A stretch of 44,526 bases of DNA. Source: Cochliopodium minus. Taxonomy: Eukaryota; Discosea; Himatismenida; Cochliopodiidae. Positions 33,009 to 44,404 of this stretch are shown here, piece after piece (positions within the stretch are counted from its first letter, which is position 1; each line of letters opens with the position of its first letter). Position numbers and translations under genes: made by a program. The stretch lies in the NCBI GenBank assembly GCA_024220525.1, contig JAMYWO010000300.1, positions 1 to 44,526 of the forward strand, read 5' to 3'. The notes under the pieces are model-generated. The model saw only the letters and a program-made list of their open reading frames with translations. It was not told the origin of the DNA and ran no database searches.

Positions 33009-34233
33009 ATGGAATGCCCCATATGTTTTCTAAAAATTGAAGAATATATGATAGAAATTCATGTCAATGATTGTTTGAATATAAGAAATACCGAGAATAT
33101 TCAAGAGAATTCGAATATCCCTCAAACAGTATCATCTAAGGATAAAATTTATAAAAAGGAATTAATTGTGGAAAAGAACACTACCATTTTGAAAGAGAAG
33201 CAGGAAATCCTAAATTTCTTTGTTGAATCCCTGAAAACATCTAAAAAATCCATTTTTATTGTTTCTCCCTGGATAACCGAAAAAGGTAGAAAATTTTATG
33301 TTTGCTTTAAAATATAAACAATAATTTTATTCTAGCTTTGATTTCGAATAATCTGTTGGGAATTTTTGAACAAACATTACAAAGAAAAGTAGAAATAACT
33401 ATATATTATGATCCAACGAAATGCATCTCAGTGGATGATGAGATAACAGGGCCAGATTTCTTAATAATGAAATTGAGTAAGTATCTCAATATCAATTTAA
33501 AGCTCATCCCGATGAATAGAATGCACGAGAAATTATTCATCAAAGATGGAGAAACATTGGCAATAGGTTCTTTTAATTGGCTCTCTGGATGTTTCTCAGA
33601 ATCTTATGGAGACTCCAATATAATCAATGTAATAGAAGATAAAAGTCAAGCAGAGGATTTGGTGAAAACCTATGAAAATAGAAAAAATTTTGAAGAAGGC
33701 AAGAATAAAAATATTTTAATTTAATATGAATTAATAATAAATTAAAAACATTTTTTTCGAAAAAAATAGTTGCAATAAACAACACAAATATTGTCGAAAA
33801 AAGAAATATCAATACACAAATTATTAACACAAAAAAAAGGAGTGACTCTTTCCATAATGATAGTTGTTTCAGGTGTGGGAGAGAAGGTCACTACTCTGAT
33901 AAATGTTTTGCAAAAACTCATGTGAGTGGAAAAGTTATTTCTGATTCATCTGATTCCTCTTCTGAAGAAGAAACTTGTTTTAGGTGTGGGAGAGTGGGAC
34001 ATTATGCTAGTAATTGTTATGCCAAAACGCGTGTTGTTCAGTCTCAACCTGAAAGTGACACTTGTTTCAAATGTGGGAGAGTGGGACATTATGCTAGTAA
34101 TTGTTATGCCAAAACGCGTGTTGTTCAATCTCAACCTGAAAGTGACACTTGTTTTAAGTGTGGAAGGGAGGGACATTACGCTAATAATTGTTATGCTAAA
34201 ACTCACATAAAAGGTTATAAAATTTATGATTAA
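33009..34233 (+). CDS. UBZ finger, PLD/HKD nuclease-like domain and four CCHC zinc knuckles
   Basis: Three exons: 33009-33285, 33336-33698, 33770-34233; 1104 nt, 367 residues. The second intron is GC-AG (donor AAG then GCAAGA). Residues 3-22 form a UBZ4-like finger (CPIC then H18 and C22). Residues about 60-210 are a single PLD-type domain: LNFFVESLKTSKKSIFIVSPWI, then the HKD motif MHEKLFIKDGETLAIGSFNW with His156, Lys158, Asp163, Gly170-Ser171 and Asn173. One HKD per chain means a homodimer, as in mitochondrial PLD6/Zucchini, a phosphodiesterase or RNase. Four CX2CX4HX4C knuckles start at residues 246, 283, 312 and 341, the last three 29 residues apart. Knuckles of this kind bind single-stranded nucleic acid. 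The combination suggests a nucleic-acid phosphodiesterase with ubiquitin binding; the function is inferred. Confidence 0.85.
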
Positions 34234-34236
34234 AAA
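33976..34236 (+). repeat. 87-bp tandem repeat encoding zinc knuckles
   Basis: Three units begin at 33976, 34063 and 34150. The first two are almost identical at the base level, including the linker AKTRVVQSQPESD; the third is more diverged. The near identity at silent positions points to recent duplication or conversion, so knuckle number may vary between strains. Confidence 0.85.
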
Positions 34237-34479
34237 ATATTTAAAAAAAAAAACATATCTTATTGACATTTTCCATACTTTTTTTTTCAATAACAAAGCC
34301 TATCTTATATAACAACTTTTTATTATTTAAATATTCACAAATTAAATTATGTTTTGATTAATGATTGGAAATTTTTTTTGAAATATTTTGAAACATTTTG
34401 AATAAAATTTCATATATGAAAGGAATAATCTCAAATAATATAAAAAATAGGTTTTGAATAAGGAAGATTTGATTATAAG

Positions 34480-35654
34480 ATGCTTAGAAAGGGTATAAAT
34501 AAGGGTTGGGAAATGTGGGGAAGTCCATTATCCACACATCTCAGCTTCAAAAAAATTCCTACCACAGATATATCCAAATTCAAGAGGATAATGTATATAG
34601 TTTTAGCATTCCTATTTACTATCACCACATCTGGTGCTATTTTCGGATTTTCACCATTATTATTGATCTTGGAAGATGAAAAAGTATTTTATAACTTGTG
34701 CACAAAGGTATTATAATCATATAGTGATCAAATAAAATCGAAAATTTATATATCCTCTTTACATATCCTAAATATATGACCACTATAAATTTTATTTTTT
34801 TTTAACTATATTCCCTCAATATCTTTAAAAAAAGAATACTACAGTTGTTACCACACATTCATCATCTAGATGGAATATATTGAGAAAAGAAAAAGAGATA
34901 AAAACCTGCCCTGATCAATTGAAAGCACTCAATTTCATGTTCATGCTCGCTTCGACCTGCTTCGCATGTGTGACCCTTCCAGCAGGATTCTTACTGGATA
35001 AATTGGGACCCAAAATAACATGTGCGATAGGATCCATCATCTTTGGATCAGGTGTTGCTCTCTTTGCCATTTCATCACCAACAGGATTAAATTTATTTAC
35101 ACTGGGCAAAAAAAAAAAAAATTTTTTTTTAGCTGAAAAATAATTTTTATTTTTTCATTTTGAATAGGATTTGTATTGATGGGATCAGGTAATTTATTTT
35201 GACATTCAATTATGAGATTTTCATTTGCAAATATAATTTTTGCCGCCAAAAAAATTTAAATTAGTTAAATTTATCACTAAATGTATTCTCTATTCTCAGG
35301 AGGACCTCCGATCGTTTTGAGTTTTTTCAATCTCAGCAACTTGTTCCCCAACAGAAAAGGATTGATCATCACTTTGTTCAATGTAGGAATTGATGCATCT
35401 TCCATTGTATTTTTTATCTTTGAGGTAATTTAAATATAAATTTATTTTTATTTTATTTTATTTTTTTTTTCATTTATTTATTTTTTTTTTTAATAAAAAA
35501 TCAGTTGATTTATTCTTATTTTGGAGTGAAAAGAAGCACCATTTTTTATATTTATTTGGCTGTTCCTGCCTTGATTTTGATCATTTCCATCGCCATGTGG
35601 CCTAGTAGCAACTTCCCTGACCCTCCACAAGAGAGCAACACAGAACAAGTTATG
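34480..35654 (+). CDS. Major facilitator superfamily transporter, N-terminal half
   Basis: Five exons: 34480-34707, 34835-35105, 35168-35188, 35300-35424, 35505-35654. The second intron looks GC-AG (GG then GCAAAA) and the third exon is only 21 nt; phases agree throughout. The 265 residues cover six hydrophobic spans: MYIVLAFLFTITTSGAIFGF, FMFMLASTCFACVTLPAG, CAIGSIIFGSGVALFAI, a GGPPIVLSFFNL helix, LIITLFNVGIDASSIVFFIFE and FYIYLAVPALILIISIAMW. The MFS motif A appears as GFLLDKLGPKITCAIG between spans 2 and 3. The Cys pair in the first external loop and overall pattern recall the SLC43/FMP42 branch. The second six spans are not found: after the last exon comes low-complexity DNA and then unrelated coding sequence. 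Substrate unknown. Confidence 0.8.
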
Positions 35655-36013
35655 GTAAAATTTTTTTTATTTTTATTTTTTTAAATCATTCCATTAACAA
35701 AAAATTTTTTTTTTTTTTTTTTATTTTCATATTTATTCATTGAACATTTTTTAACATTTTTATTTTTAAAATTTTTGTGTTTTTAACCATTGATATTTTT
35801 TTATTTTTATTTTATTTTTAACATTTTTTAAATTTTATATTTTTTTTTTTGTTATTTAGACTTTTGTTTTTTACCATCGATATTTTTTTTATTTTTTATT
35901 TTATTTTTTTTATTTTTATATTTATATTTATTTTTATTTTTATTTTTATATTTATATTTATATTTATATTTATATTTATATTTATATGTTTTTTTTTATT
36001 AAAACTTTTATAG
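35655..36013. repeat. T-rich low-complexity block with (TATATT)n tract
   Basis: About 360 bases made of T runs, ATTTTT units and, at about 35920-35986, a regular tract of TTTATA units. It separates an in-frame donor (35654) from an acceptor (36013) but the two do not match in phase. No reading frame is seen inside. Such tracts are prone to collapse in assembly. Confidence 0.8.
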
Positions 36014-38009
36014 GGAAGACGATGGAAAGTACATTATTCCATTTTTGTTTCCCAGAAACTCTCCAAAAACAATAGAAATAAAAGGGACAAATATTGATGA
36101 AATCTTCCGCAAAAACGACTGGAAAATAAATTACTACTTTCCCTTCTACTCCAAAACATGGAACTGTCTCTTCCTCAAAATAAAAGAAGTGTTATTAACG
36201 GAGAAAACAGTGAGTGTAGTCGAGAAAAAGTTTTGGGACGATGGATTCTTTCTGTATCTCAAAAAAATCGTAGATTTCAATGAACAAACCATTTTGATAC
36301 ATTTCAGTTTAAAAAAAGGAGATTATATCAAAACTTTTTGCGAAAAAAAAAACACCAACATTTTTTATTATGATGAAAAAGTCGAGAAGGAAAGTGAGGA
36401 GCAAACCCCTAGTGAAGATTTCCATCCTCTTGTGATTGTTGTGAATATTAAGATGAATGATGATCCCAAACCTGTTTTTTCGATGATTCATTCTCTCGTT
36501 TTGAATTTCGTCGATGAAAAATACTCCTTTTTCAAAGAGAAGATCAGTTTTGAGATTAAGAGCTTCAAGGATGAAAACAAAAACTTGTACATCAGTTCTA
36601 ATTCCATCGAGACAAACACTCCTCATCAAAATTACATTTACATCAGCAATATCAACACTAATAACATTGAAAATAACAAAATCAACTCAAACAGCAATAC
36701 TGAAGATGATGATGACAACCAAAAATGTGTTTTTTGTGGCTTGAAACTTTCTTTGTTCGCTCCTTTGAGGGAGTGTAGAAACTGCAAATCGTCCAATCCT
36801 TTCCTTGAAAAACATTTTTCTCTCGTCAAAATTACAGGAGAAGGACTTTATGAAAGAAGTTATCAAGCAAAACATTTAAAAACAGGTAAAATAAAATAAA
36901 ATAAAAATTTAATTAAAAAATAAAATAAAACAAAAATTAAATTAAAAAATTAAAAAAAAAAATTTTTTTAAAAAAAATTTAATTAAAAAAAAATTTTTTG
37001 AAAAAAAATAAAAAAAAAAATTTAATTAAAAAATAAAATAAAACAAAAATTAAATTAAAAAATTAAAAAAAAAATTTTAAAAAAAGGTATTCAAGTGAAT
37101 ATCCAGGACAGATTGTTCGAAAACGAAAGTATTATGAAAAAATGGGAAAAAGAAGTGGAATCTTTGTTCATTGTAAGAAACGAATTTCCAAATCTAACCA
37201 CCACAAAAATACTTCCACTTGTGGATGATCCAATAAGCAAGATCAAACTAAAATACCTCGTGTCTGAATATTTTGAAGGTCGAAAAAAAATTTTTTGTAA
37301 AAATTAATTTAAAATTTTTTTCGTTTTTTTTTAGGAGGGAACATGTATAACTTAAATAAGAAAACTTTTAATGAGAAAACATCTTTTTCTACTGAAATAG
37401 ATTTTCTTAGAATGTGTCTCATCTTTACGAGTGAATTGCAAAAGCTGCATTCAAAACATTATGTACATTGCTCCATAAGAACAGAAAACATGATGTGGTT
37501 TGAGAAAGACTCGGTTTTGTATTTCTTTTTTGTTTGTTTTTCTTCCATGAAAAAACAATTTGAAAATTTCTCAAAAGAATCCTTTTCAGAAAAATATTCT
37601 GCTCCCGAAGAAAAAGAAAAGAAATATTATTTTGAAAGTAAAAAAAAAAAAAATTATTTTTATTTTTAATTTTAATATTTAAAATTTTTTATTTAAAAAA
37701 TTATTTATTATAGGTGATGTTTATTCTCTTGGCGTTTCCTTTTCTGAAATTTTGAGCCTCAACAAAATAGAAATTGGAAAGGATTTTGAAGAAATAATAG
37801 AGGAGATGAAGAAGAAAGACCATACCAAGAGGCCTTCTCTTGATCAATGTATTCATAGACTTGTTTCTTACACTAAAGACCTTCAGTTTACTCAGATTGA
37901 TATTTATTTGAACTTGTCTTTCAACAGAACTTTTACTCAGCCTTCACTTTCCGATAATTTTGAAATATTTCAAAAACAATTCTCTCAAGATATCATTGAC
38001 AAAAAATGA
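36014..38009 (+). CDS. Zinc-ribbon pseudokinase, 5' exon(s) not found
   Basis: Exons 36014-36885, 37087-37278, 37335-37637, 37714-38009, in consistent phase; the first starts at an acceptor in phase 2, so upstream coding is missing. The N-terminal 200 residues are of unknown family (DWKINYYFPFYSKTWNC, EEQTPSEDFHPLVIVVNI). A CVFCGLKL ... CRNCKS zinc ribbon at 36726-36791 precedes a kinase-like domain: glycine loop GEGLYERSY, hinge SEYFEGGNMYNL, and the lower lobe YSAPEE and ESDVYSLGVSFSEIL with KRPSLDQC. Catalytic positions are changed: the VAIK Lys is Gln (QVNIQ), HRDLKPEN reads HCSIRTEN, and the DFG segment is absent (YFFFVCFSS). It should therefore be catalytically dead and act as a scaffold or regulator. 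It stops at 38007-38009. Confidence 0.78.
36911..37080 (+). repeat. Duplicated A-rich block in a pseudokinase intron
   Basis: A roughly 57-base segment containing TAAAATAAAACAAAAATTAA at about 36920 recurs almost exactly from about 37031, with a T/A-run spacer between. The two copies make up most of the intron and indicate local duplication. Confidence 0.7.
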
Positions 38010-38342
38010 AATTTCCTCTCTATTCAAATTTAATTTAAATTTTTGTATGATTAATAAAATGTTTTGTTTCAATTTCAAATAATATTCAATTCTCTTAAAA
38101 ATTATTTCACAAAAAAAATAAAATTGAAAAAATTTTTTCAAATTCAACTACGTATTTATAAATCAAAGTTTAATTAGCGAGCAACCAATAATTATACTTT
38201 CACCCTTTCAAATATCCTCACTTTTAAAATTCTTTCAACAAAATCATGAAATATAAATAAAAATAAAATTAATCACCTTGATATTCAGCCAAAATAAACA
38301 ATTTTGAATAATAGAGAATAATAAAATTATTAAAGTAATAAT
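38010..38342. other. Spacer before the ATG2-like gene
   Basis: About 330 AT-rich bases between two plus-strand genes. It must hold the end of the pseudokinase transcript and the promoter of the next gene. I see no defined motif, RNA gene or reading frame in it. Confidence 0.55.
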
Positions 38343-41300
38343 ATGCATTTATTGAAGAATTGTAGTTCCATATTAAAAAATATGATTGATTATACAATAA
38401 CTGCCGCAGAAAATGTTGTTGTATATTCAAAAGAAGCCATAGTCATCTCCATCATTAACAATTTATTGAAGGAATATCTCAAATATGAATTGGAGATAGG
38501 ACAAACAAAAACAGATTCACAGAATATAACATTCCTTGGAACAGAGAAGATCAAATGGATTGAATTTGACGAATATACATTCAACCAATATCTAAAGGAT
38601 TCTCCATTCTTACTATTATCTTTCAAATTACAAAAATTGAGAGCACCATTGAAAGAAATAATGTCAAAGAACATCCAATTTTCTGCAGAGAATGTTGTTA
38701 TTGTATTGACAACGAATAAGGATGCGAATAAAAATGATTATGGTCATAAAGAGAAAAAAAAGAAAAGTGAAGAGAATAATAACAATAATGATTCTGATGA
38801 TAATAGCCTAGATTTCAAGAAATCTTACAATTTTGATGATCCAGAGAATAAATTCAAAATAGACAACAATATAAAGACAGAAATTGATCCTACTGAAAAG
38901 AAAGCATTCCAAGAAACATATAAGACATTGAAAGAACTTATCTTTACAATGATTGAGAATTTACACATAGAGATATCGAATTTAAAGATAATATTGCATC
39001 ATGAAGACAAAGTTTTTGAATTTGTCATCGAAAATCTAAATTTGCAAAAAGAATCAACCAAAATCAGTGAGAATCAATTCAACAAAGAAATTTTATTCGG
39101 AAATATACAAGTCTCTTTGCTCCATAACTCTGATTTCTCCAATATCATCGCAAGATCCAATAAAACAAAGGATGATAAAAGATTTGAGAGATTGATGAGC
39201 TCTATTGAATCAATTACTGATAGAAAAAAATTATTTTCATATCTCAACGATAAACAAAAGAAAGATTCTATAAACATCGAGTATCATGTCGAAAAAAAGA
39301 TAGGATTGAAAGCAAATTTTTTATCTGGAGATTTGGTGTATGATTTTAATTTGGAATCGATTGAATTGATAAAGAAAATAGCTACTTTCTTTTCCATACC
39401 AACAGAATCGAATGAATTTTTGAATAATTTTAATGAATCCAGTTATAATTCACCAAATAAAAATAATGATGGAAATATTAATGGAAATAAGATCGTAGAT
39501 GAAAAGAATCCTTCTCCTTTTTCCAAGATGATTGATATCAATAACTTTGGTGGACCTTCTGAATTTTCGAAATTCATCAGTGTGGAATCCCTCAATTTGC
39601 ACAAGAAAGATGAAGTCAACTTTTCATTTGAATTGAAAATAAAAAAAGTGAAAATCTCGGCAGAAATTGACAAAACAGAGAAGCAAACAACCTTGGCATT
39701 GTTGGATTGCTTTGGGATAAATTTCTTATATTCATCCGACGTAAATAGGGACACCTACATTTCTTTTTCTCTTGAAAAACTTGCTTTAACTCGTTGCGTG
39801 AAAAAACTTGTGGAAAACAAACCTACTTTTGATACAATAAATATCATACAACTAAATCAAATCCCCCAAAAGGAAGTGAAGGAGATCTTTCAAATCAAAA
39901 TGTCTCCTATGTCTAAAGCTTCTACCATTGATATCAAATTTAACTTTGAGTACAACATAGAGCTAGATATCCATCTTCCATTCATCAAGCAAATAATGAA
40001 TCTTTTTGAAACAAAAGATACTGGAACCTTGAGATCTCCAAGACAGCTTACTACCCCCAAAAACAATAACAAAGTTGTCCTCAAGTTTTCTTCAAAGAAA
40101 ATAAATCTCAACTTTGGTTTTCCTTCTGTAAATAATTTTGGAAACCTCAATTTTTCCATCAAAAACCTTGTATTTGTACTGGATCCTGATCCTCTCCGTC
40201 TTTTCTTGAATATTGACTCTTTTCTCATTTGTGACAAGCAATTTTTCAAAATACAAGTAGAACCTAGATTAGTCAACAACCAAAAACCCAAAATCTTCTA
40301 TCTTTCTATTTATTCTCCCAATTTGTTAAAAAACTCTTCCATTCCTGACCCCAATGACTTGAATAGTATGTTTTCAAAGCAAAGTAGTGACGAAGATATC
40401 CAAAAGAATGTGAACGAAAAACATCTCACTTATGATATAGATTACAACGGTGTTGCTTACATGTTTGGAAGTGATATTGATAGCTTCAAACTAAAAAAAT
40501 CAAACAAAATAGGAGATTACAAAGAAGATGCGGACTATTTCGTTGACATATCTTCTCCTCCCTTGAATGTAAACATTACCAAGACCCAACTTTTGAAGAT
40601 ATTGGAATTGTCGAGCCTTTTATCAACTCCAAAAGATGAAAACAATAATCTTACTCCGAGTGGTATTCTAAACAAAATGCTGATTGCTTTTTCTTCTCCT
40701 GAAATAGAGGCCAATCTTTTGGATGATGTGCACAACATTCCTTTTGTTATCAAATCCACCAAACTCAATGTGTTCACTTGCTTGAAAGAAATGAAAAAGG
40801 ACATCAACTTTTCTTTGATTAATTATGATTCTCTTAATCTTACCATCCAAAACAGTAAAATGAAAAGTATGGTTTTTCCTTTGTTGTCAAGAATAAATGA
40901 AAAAGATCAGATGTCCAACTCTTTGCTCCATGGTTCTCCTGTTGTTTTGAATGTTGGAAAATGGACAAGGTAAATAAATCATTTATTTTATTTTTCATTT
41001 TAAAATTGAAGATTAATTTAAATTTTAGTACTCATAATAATGTGACAAAGCAAATTAAAACAGGGAATGTCATAAAAGAAAGCAAGATAGATACACATGT
41101 GATTGTGAAAAACATTTCTGTTGTTCCATCTCTTTATCATTGGTTCAAATTTCTCGCATTTGCAGATCCTATTGACGAAGAAGAGAAAGTAAAAGAAAAA
41201 GTTCAGGGAAACACAATCAGTGCAAGCCAATGGAACTTGTTTTTCGACAGGATCTCCATCATCTGCCAAGATATCAACATGAAAAACAAGAATACAGTTG

Positions 41301-44286
41301 AGAGACCTCATTCTATCATCACTTTGGATTCTCTTTATTTTGCTAACATCCAGTTTTCAAGTCTTTCATCTGAAATACCCATCATCTTCAAGAACATTTC
41401 TGTTTTCATTGCCAACAAGTCCAGTTATCCTCCTCTTCTCTACGATTCTTTCCTTTCTCTCATCAAAGAAAAAAAGTACGCAAAAGTAGTGGACATTTCT
41501 GATTTGAAAATCCTTCTCATCAGCACTGCTCAATCTTTCAAGACATTCATTAATTTTGATCCCATGTTCGAAGAGAAAAACCAACAAAATTGTACCATCA
41601 AAGTGAGCACAAAATCTGACACTTTCAAAACTATGGTAGATCTTTTCCCTGGATTCTTCTCAAAGCTCATGTTCTTGCTCACATTCGATCCATTGGCACA
41701 ATTCATCAATGAGAATAAAAAAAATTTAAAACTTCAAGAATTACCTCATCAAATCAAAAATGATCCAAAAGAAAGTAAGAAAGAAAAAAAAGAAAAAAAG
41801 ATTCTTTCTCCTCAAAAATTCTCAATCATAATGAATCCAAAGAAGAAATCCTATTCAGTAGGAGAAACAGTCAAAATTACTTGGGATGTGGTTGATTATG
41901 ATGAAAATCTTTCAAGTTCTAGCTACATTGCTCTCGCAAAGTCTTCTTACGCTGATAACAAATCATATGGTGACATAAAAGACAGGATCTTCTTCAAAAC
42001 AAATGGAAAGAAGTCTGGAGAATACAACTTTACCATCCCAAACAAAATTGGAAAGATGGAAATGAGAATCTATGACTATTTCTATTCTTCTAGTTACAGT
42101 GGTGAATACAAGCTGTTATCAAGAAGTGAAACGTTTGGAGTTGGGTTGAAAATGAAGGTAAAAAAAAAAAACTTTTATTTAAAACCTTCTTATCAATTTT
42201 CTTTTAATTTATTTTTTTTTAAAAGTTACATGTTGAAAGGGAAAGAAACAAAGTTTACGTTCGACCAATCATTCTTAACGCAGAAAATCAATCAGGACAA
42301 TGGACTCCAAAGAATACAGATAATATTGTTCTTTACAATTTCAACGACATGAAAATTACATCCAAGCCATTCGACAAAGATATCGTCACTTTCGAAATAA
42401 ATGAGCCTGGAAAGTATTTCTTCAGATACGAAAGTGGTTACATGACTGTTTGGAAGATTTGCAAATCAAAGATGTTCGAGGTTAATCGTTCCAAAAACAA
42501 TTTTTCCAATGTATCCACTCCTCCTTCTTTGGATGTGAAGATTCTAGGATTTAGATTGGGATGGTGTATGATAGAAGGTAAAAAAAAACTTAAATTAAAT
42601 TTCTTTATCCTTTAATGTCAAATCGATAAATTAATATTAATCAACATTTGTTTGATGATATCAATAATTATGTTTCTTGTTTGACATTATTAATTTTCAA
42701 ATTCTAACAAAAAATTTTTTTAATTAAGGAACTCAATTTTATAAAGAAGAAAATAATGAGGAAGTGAAGAACAACATAAATGTTAACAGTAAAGAAGAAA
42801 AGCAGTTGAAGAGTTATATCACTACTTATGTGGACATCCCTGTCTTCAACTTTCAAAGGTTTGATGGAGAGAACAACAAAGATATTGAAGAGAAAGATAA
42901 GATGAGGATGGACATTCTCTTGAAAGATGTTCGCATCAAAGACAAGGTCAAATTTTCAAACAGAAACGAGATGTTTTGCACCAATTATATCAAGAATCAA
43001 CCTTCTAATTACTTCTCCACTTTCAGCCTTGTTCAACATCACGATGAAACATATACCATGAAATTGTTTTTGGACAAGGTCATGTGTCTCAATCTTGATC
43101 AGATAACCCTCCATTTTTTAGTCAATTTCTTTTATCCATTCCTGATAGAAGATCTCAATAATAATAGTGATGTAAATTCCAATCTGAATGTAAATAATAA
43201 TAATGTGAATAATCCAATTGTAAATAATTCCAAGAATAATAATCAAAATAATAATCCAAATAATCAAAAAAAGAACATCAACAAAATTGATAGCCCGAAA
43301 ATGCATTTTAGATATTTCTGCATCTCTGATATCTTTTGTGATATCAACTTTAGAGGAAGAGGAAGCAAAACTATCTTCAAATTCATTGATAATAGGATCC
43401 AACAGCTCTTTTTGAACTTGGTAGGCTGCTTTTCTCTCAATGGATCCGTTTTGGAACTACATTCTAGATTGGTCCTGGATTGTGATTCTGATAGGTTGAT
43501 GGACAAGCTCATCCATTCATGGTTTCCCACCAACTCTTCCAAAATCAGATTTATGTTTTCGATAATTCAAGGAAATCTCGCTTTGAAAAGGATTATCAAT
43601 TTTCAACTTGCACAAGGTAAAAAAGTTTAATATTTGTTAAATATTTTTTAAATTTCTTTTTATTTATTTTTACATTTTATTCTTTTTTATTTTTTACCTT
43701 TTGATTCCTCTATTTTAAATTTTTCATTTTTTTATTTTAACAGGACTTGCTGATTTCTTTCTTGGATGTTCTAATCTTATCACCTATGTTGATGATACCA
43801 TCAGTGGGAAAAAGACATACAAATCTTCTTTGTCTGAAAGAGCTAACGTTCCCAATGGCCTCAAAGAAGGACTTTTGGAAAGTGTTGGAACATTTAAAGA
43901 CTCCCTCGTCCAAGTATTCCACGGTTTGTTCACTGAAACTTCAAGCAAATATCAAAATGAAGGTTTATATTCTGCTGCTAGACAATTTCTAAGTGGAGCT
44001 GTGGGTGTATTTACAAAACCATCGAAAAGTAAAAAAAATATATATAAATTCAATTTGAAATTTCATTTAAATCTACTCTTTTTTTTTAACTTTTTCCAAA
44101 GGTATCCTCAAAACTGGAGCCAATATTTTGAATGGTATTTCTTCTGATAAAGAGATCATCGAGCGTGCCAAAAAGATTTACAAGCATGATTATGATGATG
44201 AGAAAGAAGATCTCATTTCTTTCGAGAAACTCGATGGTTTGGAAGATACTGATGAAAACTTTAAAAATGAAAGTGAGAAAAAGTGA
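38343..44286 (+). CDS. Chorein/ATG2-like bridge lipid-transfer protein
   Basis: Six exons: 38343-40969, 41029-42157, 42226-42577, 42729-43616, 43744-44028, 44102-44286; 5466 nt, 1821 residues. Residues 20-125 resemble a chorein N-terminal lipid-entry domain (IINNLLKEYLKYELEIGQ, FDEYTFNQYL, KLRAPLKEIM). Long beta-rich stretches follow, with acidic low-complexity inserts, as in hydrophobic-groove proteins VPS13 and ATG2. Near the C-terminus, INFRGRGSKTIFKF then LVGCFSLNGSVLELHSRL and DRLMDKLIHSWF recall the conserved ATG2 end, followed by a helical tail (NGLKEGLLESVGTFKDSL, AARQFLSGAVGVF). ATG2 moves phospholipids from ER to growing autophagosomes. Residues about 1140-1248 form an extra beta sandwich (SVGETVKITWDVVDYDE ... 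GEYNFTIPNKIGKMEMRIYD) like a SKICH fold, with a second beta domain up to about 1370. ATG2 is the best guess; VPS13 or BLTP3-type are alternatives. Confidence 0.72.
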
Positions 44287-44404
44287 AACTATGTCAACTT
44301 ATCCTTGTTTATAATAAAATTTAAAATCATTTAAATTCTTTTGTTTTCTTTGTTGTTGAAATTTAAAGATTTTATTTTTATTTTTTTGGATAATATAAAA
44401 AAAA

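Noticed and set aside
36001-36100. Reading the MFS gene straight into the next exon in phase 0
   Set aside because: It gives only 28 basic residues (GRRWKVHYSIFVSQKLSK and on) unlike any MFS segment, while another frame of the same DNA is clearly coding.
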